The position numbers were made by a program, and so were the translations under genes. From JBKEAJ01 sp047974415 (lineage in GTDB: Bacteria > Bacteroidota > Bacteroidia > Bacteroidales > Prolixibacteraceae): a DNA stretch of 48,117 bases. Shown piece by piece: positions 43,702 through 48,117 of the stretch (the first letter of the stretch is position 1; each line of letters opens with the position of its first letter). The notes below the pieces were generated by a model. That model saw only the letters and a program-made list of their open reading frames with translations, searched no databases and was not told where the DNA came from. Where the stretch lies: contig JBKECH010000012.1 in NCBI GenBank assembly GCA_047974415.1, positions 1 through 48,117 on the forward strand, given 5' to 3'.

Positions 43702-46481
43702 CCCATTCTTTTCAACCTCCCCTCTTCGACGTCCAGCTCCAACTTATACTCAGGAATAAGTTTTACATTATTAAGTGTCGCATTAAGAGCCTTAGTTCCA
43801 GCAGTCTCGTCGTCAAAATAAACAGGAGCATCCTTATCCATTGCAGTCAGCTCTAACAATAGAGATTTATTTGCCAGCTCGAAGCTCAATCTATTCAGAC
43901 CTACCTCCCAGGCAGTTCCATTATAAAAATCATCAGCAACCAAACGATGATTAAAATATATTCTCCCATCATTCCCAGTATAATTTATTTGCATATACAC
44001 ATTAGACAGATTATCTGAATACCTTTCTGGCAAGAGCAACGAATACCTTTTTTTTGCACCAGCAAATTCTCCAGACAAGCCAATACTTGAAACAAGTTCA
44101 GGCGCAGAAAAACCATTATAACTAGAGGCTTTAAATATCGACGGGTAGGTGTAGGAGTCCTTTTTTATCCAAGATTCGTCGCTTAACAACGAAATCCTGT
44201 CAGCATTAAAATATTCCACATCAAGTTGTGCCTCAAATGCTCCTTCACCAAGAGCAAAGGGGAAATCTAGAATTAGTTTATTCTCGCCCTTTTGCACATA
44301 ACCGGTCAAGTCTATGGTATTTACAGCGTTTGGATTGATTTCCGAATTTACCCAAACAGAATTAAGTTGCAATTTAAATTTCGATTTTGACGCTATTATT
44401 AGCTGTGCTCTTTTTATTCGCGACGGATTGCCAAGATTAAATTCTTTCAAAAAGAAACGATGGAGTAATTTATTATGGTTATTCAGCTCCGCAACATTAC
44501 ACGTTTTTAAACACTTGGCCCCATCCAATGGTTTTATCTCTTGCACCTTTAGGTCCAATGTTTTTTCTGGCACAGAGAACTCAAAGTGAGAAAACACTTT
44601 CTCAGAATTAGCTCTCTCGTTCAATTTATCAATCTTAAACGAGTTAGACTCTCCGTAAGCGTGAAGCTTATCCACATTCATGTACATATTAGCATTAGAA
44701 AGGAAAAGGATCTTTTCCTTTTCTCCTTTGAAAAGCCAAGCTTGTTTTGCTTCAGACTTATTCAGCACTACAATTTGCTGTTGCTCGCCTGCTTTGCTTT
44801 CTATGCTAACAACACATTCTTTACTAGGATTTAACCCACTAAGCAAGTAATCTCCATTCTTCCGCCTCACTTCCCCAGTCGAACTACTTATGGACTCAAT
44901 ATCATCACCTTCAAACAAGAATTCTGGCGATGAAACGGCATCCTCCATAAACACCCATTTATTTCCTATATGACACAGTGGCTGTGCGGTAGCATATTTA
45001 AGCATCATATCGCCCAATTTAAAGTTAACTGGCCAAATGAACATCGAGCTATCTGCAATGCTAATAGGCATCGACGGCACATTTAGCATTTCGTCCATTA
45101 GCTTTATCGAGAACTGAACATCTTTTACAGACGGCTTTTCGTTATGCCTACAGTAATTCAATCCAAATAAATACGCCGACTTGCCATCCGATCGCAGGGC
45201 ATATTGCAACTCTGATTCTTTTGTCGCCAGAACCGACTGCATAGGCGCTAGTCTATCTCCAAACTCACCCAAAAAGTAATGTAATTTCTTGATTTCATGA
45301 TAAGACTTATTTAGCTTACCCGACTCCCTTATAGCACCCTGAAAATCATAAGATATCACCGGAGTTTGATTCCAATATCCAGTTTCGTACTTATCCTCCT
45401 CCATCGTTGTTAACACTCCGTGTGGATTTGAACCTCCTGCGAACATATAATATCCAGGCATATTACTACCTCCTCCCAGTTTTGCTAACACTAAACCCAG
45501 CCCATCAATAGAATTTATTTTCAGTCTTCGATGTTCCGTATTCATAACTCCGACCCCCATCTCGCAAGTAAAATTAGGATAGGTATCATAACCAAGAGAG
45601 TTTCCTTTACTCGTACTGATGTCGCTACCTATATCTGCGTTATCACGATACAAAGAGAATCGGAAATCGACACAATTTGTATTTCGATTTAAGCTCCCTG
45701 CCCAAGGTTGATCTGGATATGCCCCCCACAAAGGTATTACCTCGTATTGAGGCACAGAGGCGTTGCCCCAGCCAGTAACAGTATATAGAGGAACATCCAA
45801 GCCATGTTTTAACGCAGTCGCCTTTAACCATTCAATATGCAGCTCTCCTTTTTTCCCAATGCGATACTCATTTTCCAGTTGTATTCCAATTACAGGCCCC
45901 TCGTCTTTATAGAGCAGACCTTGCAATTGTTGCGCTACCTGCTGATACCACCTGTCGGCATAATGCTGATAAACAGGGTCATTAGAGCGGTCATTCAAGC
46001 ATGTTTTTGTCAATATCCAATCAGGAGAACCTCCATTTCTGACCTCGGCATGACACCATGGTCCAATTCGTGGGTATGCATATATTTCATGTTTAGCGCA
46101 AAGTTTCAGAAACTCGCGTATATCTTTATTACCTGTCCATTCAAACTGCCCTTCAATTTCTTCATGATGTATCCAAAGGACATAAGTAGCAATAATAGTG
46201 ATACCATTAGCCTTCATTTTCAAAATCACATCCTCCCATTGCTCTCTGGGTATACGGCTATAATGCACCTCACCCATCACTGGCATAACTGTTTTTCCTG
46301 CAATAGTTAAGTATTTATTATTTACTAAAATCTCTTTTCTCTTAGGTCCTGGATTCCCCATTTTTAGTTGACCCTCTATTATATCTGTGTCAACAGAAGA
46401 TGCATCAATTAAATATTTGTTCTGCCCATAAGTAGAAAGAACACTAATAAGTAGCCCAATACTCAATAAAAGATTTTTCAT
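43686..46481 (-). CDS. GH35 beta-galactosidase, exported
   Basis: Retaining exo-beta-galactosidase of 931 aa with signal peptide (LLLSIGLLISVLSTYGQ). The TIM barrel is about 40-380: VMGEVHYSRIPREQWEDVIL, KMKANGITIIATYVLWIHHE, PRIGPWCHAEVRNGGSPDWI. Acid/base candidate is E205 (QLENEYR); nucleophile candidate is E307 (TCEMGVG). Beta-sandwich domains fill the remainder. Convergent with the second SusC operon and probably part of the same degradative locus, trimming galactose from its oligosaccharide. The C-terminal SVCP and the stop come from a family A repeat end. Confidence 0.94.
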   Translation of the reverse strand: MKNLLLSIGLLISVLSTYGQNKYLIDASSVDTDIIEGQLKMGNPGPKRKEILVNNKYLTIAGKTVMPVMGEVHYSRIPREQWEDVILKMKANGITIIATYVLWIHHEEIEGQFEWTGNKDIREFLKLCAKHEIYAYPRIGPWCHAEVRNGGSPDWILTKTCLNDRSNDPVYQHYADRWYQQVAQQLQGLLYKDEGPVIGIQLENEYRIGKKGELHIEWLKATALKHGLDVPLYTVTGWGNASVPQYEVIPLWGAYPDQPWAGSLNRNTNCVDFRFSLYRDNADIGSDISTSKGNSLGYDTYPNFTCEMGVGVMNTEHRRLKINSIDGLGLVLAKLGGGSNMPGYYMFAGGSNPHGVLTTMEEDKYETGYWNQTPVISYDFQGAIRESGKLNKSYHEIKKLHYFLGEFGDRLAPMQSVLATKESELQYALRSDGKSAYLFGLNYCRHNEKPSVKDVQFSIKLMDEMLNVPSMPISIADSSMFIWPVNFKLGDMMLKYATAQPLCHIGNKWVFMEDAVSSPEFLFEGDDIESISSSTGEVRRKNGDYLLSGLNPSKECVVSIESKAGEQQQIVVLNKSEAKQAWLFKGEKEKILFLSNANMYMNVDKLHAYGESNSFKIDKLNERANSEKVFSHFEFSVPEKTLDLKVQEIKPLDGAKCLKTCNVAELNNHNKLLHRFFLKEFNLGNPSRIKRAQLIIASKSKFKLQLNSVWVNSEINPNAVNTIDLTGYVQKGENKLILDFPFALGEGAFEAQLDVEYFNADRISLLSDESWIKKDSYTYPSIFKASSYNGFSAPELVSSIGLSGEFAGAKKRYSLLLPERYSDNLSNVYMQINYTGNDGRIYFNHRLVADDFYNGTAWEVGLNRLSFELANKSLLLELTAMDKDAPVYFDDETAGTKALNATLNNVKLIPEYKLELDVEEGRLKRMGSVCP

Positions 46482-47168
46482 ATGCTTATAATTTAATTAT
46501 TAACCAACAACCTACAGGCAAACAGGACGTTCCTCATTTGCCACACTTATCCAATCAATATAATCACCCTCGCATGTAACATCAGCATTATTAAATCAAC
46601 ACTTTAGGACAAAGGTACAGTTAATAATCTCGTTTTGAAATGTAAGGGAGCACTAAAAGCATGTAATTTTTAACGACCTGGTGGGTCATTAGCAACACTA
46701 CCCGAAATAGCCTAATCGCAATGGTTATTTCGGTTCGAATGATACCGCCCATTTCGGTTTAACCGTGCCACGCTTTTCTTTTTTATTGCAGTAGGTCGGC
46801 GCACTAAAAAGACACTCGGGATTGTTACTGATTCCCTACTGCCGTCAGAAGCAAAAAAGATTTTTACTGACGGACTAATTGCTTATAAGTCTCTTATAAA
46901 AAGCAAAATACACAGAACAGTAAATAAATGTACCAAGTACGTAGAACGCCTATGCAGACGCAGTATCTGTTACAGCCGTCAAACTATAATGCTGATTAGC
47001 TTATTAAAAATCTACTTCTGGTTTGGATAACTCCCCCCCCGAAATTATTGAAAAAAGTCATGTAAATATTTATTTTTCGACATTTAATATTTACCTTAGT
47101 CCCGGAGATTTGTAGTTTTACTCAGTATTGAGCTTGGAAGTATTATCAGGATTAAAACAGTTTATCAC
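46482..47168. other. structured intergenic region before the Rhs gene
   Basis: No gene seen over 687 bp. Inverted repeats cluster in about 200 bp: CCGAAATA/TATTTCGG (46702-46733), GCAGTAGG/CCTACTGC (46788-46842), CCGTCAG/CTGACGG with inner AAAAA/TTTTT (46842-46873), and TTATAAG-TCT-CTTATAA (46883-46899). An 8-base C run follows at 47033-47040, and an AT-rich stretch leads to the Rhs start. It may be transcribed as a structured RNA or hold regulatory sites; nothing here matches a tRNA. Confidence 0.55.
46610..46640 (-). promoter_or_regulatory. possible GH35 promoter
   Basis: On the minus strand TACCTTTG (46610-46617) fits TAnnTTTG, and TTTC (46637-46640) sits at exactly 19 bases spacing where TTTG is expected. 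The leader to the ATG at 46481 would be about 120 nt. Confidence 0.45.
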
Positions 47169-48117
47169 ATGAGTGAGGGTTTATCTCAAAGCAACAACGG
47201 AGGAGCAGAAGGCGGTGACAACAGCTACTTCGACCAAGTCAGCAGCAACATCAGTGGCTCCTTAGGAGTGCAGGTCGACGGGATATCGCAGGGCGTGAGC
47301 AGCATCAGCGACACTATCAGCAACGACAATCTGTCGATTTCGACAAAAGCTGCGGCAGTAGGCTTGGGAGGGGCAGAAGTGGGCATGCAGGCTATGGGAC
47401 TCATGGGTGCCGTCGGCACTGCCATCGAGGGTGCAATACTTCCTCTTCTAGGAGCTTTGGGATTGAAGGGCTTGGCGTGCCTGCCTATCAGCAAGCAGCT
47501 AGACCCAGTGATGGGGATAGACATTCACATGGTGAATCTACCTCCCTTTGTAAACCCCGTGCCTATGCCACACCCCTACATCGCAATATTGTTTCGGGCT
47601 AAGGATTTTGCTTCGGTGGCTGTATCGAGCGTTATTCCGCCGCCGCCGCCCCCTCCCGACATAGAAATAGATGAAGAGACTGGCATCACCGAAGAACAAC
47701 AGCAGGAGCTGAACAAAAACAAAGCCCTTAACCTTACTCACATGGCGGCAACAATGGCGGTGGGAATGCTCGGTGCGACGGTAAAGATAGGAATGTTCCT
47801 GCCTCGTGCCGTAGCCGGAAATCCAAGCCGTGAGATACCGCACTTCCCAATGGGTGCAGGATTTCATAATTTGTTTAATTGGGCGCAGAAAGATGTAGGG
47901 CATGCTTTTATGGGAAGCCTATTCACTCTTGCCGATGGCGACCCCTTTGCAGGAGGAACAGCACACCTGCACATGAGTTGTTGGGACTTGGGGAGCCCTT
48001 CCGTTCACGATGCTAGACCTAGCAACAACACCGAAAAAGATGCTAATCCAAAAATCAACATATACCTACCAGTCAGCCTAGTAACTCCCATTCCTCCATC
48101 TCGGCAGATACTCACAA
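47169..48117 (+). CDS. Rhs-type protein, N-terminal PAAR-like part (runs off the window)
   Basis: Open from ATG 47169 to the edge (316 codons, no stop). The N-terminus MSEGLSQSNN is followed by Gly/Ala-rich hydrophobic segments (about 55-100), then PVMGIDIHMVNLPP, VPMPHPYIAILF, SVIPPPPPPPDIE, EIPHFPMGAGF, GTAHLHMSCWDLG and IYLPVSLVTPIPPSRQ. This order matches the PAAR-like N-terminal region of Bacteroidota Rhs proteins that ride on type VI secretion spikes; the YD repeats and toxin would lie beyond the edge. It is visibly GC-richer than its neighbours (34 of 60 bases in 47461-47520), as is common for Rhs N-termini and suggestive of transfer. Confidence 0.8.
   Translation, partial: MSEGLSQSNNGGAEGGDNSYFDQVSSNISGSLGVQVDGISQGVSSISDTISNDNLSISTKAAAVGLGGAEVGMQAMGLMGAVGTAIEGAILPLLGALGLKGLACLPISKQLDPVMGIDIHMVNLPPFVNPVPMPHPYIAILFRAKDFASVAVSSVIPPPPPPPDIEIDEETGITEEQQQELNKNKALNLTHMAATMAVGMLGATVKIGMFLPRAVAGNPSREIPHFPMGAGFHNLFNWAQKDVGHAFMGSLFTLADGDPFAGGTAHLHMSCWDLGSPSVHDARPSNNTEKDANPKINIYLPVSLVTPIPPSRQILT

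Noticed and set aside
46721..46760. GGTTCGAAT suggesting a tRNA T-arm
   Set aside because: No acceptor or anticodon stem can be formed around it and there is no CCA-type 3' end; the sequence is part of inverted repeats.
47225..47903. Minus-strand open frames over the Rhs start
   Set aside because: They are shadows of the plus-strand frame that runs open from 47169 to the edge with a clear Rhs/PAAR-like pattern.
1..48117. CRISPR array or complete insertion sequence
   Set aside because: The only regular tandem repeat (50-161) has no spacers, and no transposase, integrase or Cas gene is present. The family A and B elements carry no protein.

Overview
This window most likely comes from a Bacteroidales (Bacteroidota) chromosome. 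The evidence is two SusC/SusD pairs, a FecR/ECF-sigma signalling cassette, many Sec-type lipoproteins, Bacteroidota promoters of the form TTTG-N19-TAnnTTTG, and the first 316 codons of a Bacteroidota-type Rhs protein. Base composition is AT-rich, apart from the visibly GC-richer Rhs start at the right edge. I cannot name the genus.

Layout. (1) 0.3-10.7 kb: a minus-strand unit ECF sigma -> FecR -> STN-containing SusC -> SusD, with a divergent plus-strand family 2 glycosidase. (2) 11.1-17.8 kb: a compact plus-strand housekeeping run of polyprenyl diphosphate synthase, rlmN, metH and a miaA-like gene. (3) 17.9-20.5 kb: minus-strand NTPase (THEP1-like), VOC protein and aldehyde dehydrogenase. (4) 20.6-32.8 kb: a second carbohydrate region with a GH29 fucosidase and a tight minus-strand operon (GH2 -> MFS sugar porter -> DUF5107/TPR protein), then a plus-strand metallophosphoesterase and an AraC-type regulator. 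(5) 32.8-46.5 kb: an MG2/TonB-plug surface protein (minus), a 1.4 kb gene-poor gap with a 16-base C tract, a plus-strand SusC-SusD-fasciclin-DUF5007 operon, and a convergent GH35 beta-galactosidase. (6) 47.2 kb to the edge: the start of an Rhs/PAAR-like protein, probably type VI secretion cargo.

How it fits together. The SusC/SusD pairs should bind and import oligosaccharides across the outer membrane. The fucosidase, beta-galactosidase and two family 2 enzymes should trim fucose- and galactose-containing glycans in the periplasm or at the surface. The MFS porter would carry released sugar into the cytoplasm. The first SusC carries an STN domain and sits beside FecR and ECF sigma, so it probably senses its substrate. 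The second SusC lacks STN and must be controlled otherwise. The exact glycan cannot be read from sequence.

Besides genes, the window has two families of dispersed short repeats. Family A (ends resembling TAGTGTCTGTCCATAA) lies mainly at 3' ends of genes, and in three cases supplies the stop codon or last codons of a CDS. Family B (7-bp periodic, with a conserved core) lies just upstream of three genes in the same orientation and twice encodes the same 8-residue micro-ORF. With the poly-C tract and the structured region before the Rhs gene, these are the least explained parts of the window.
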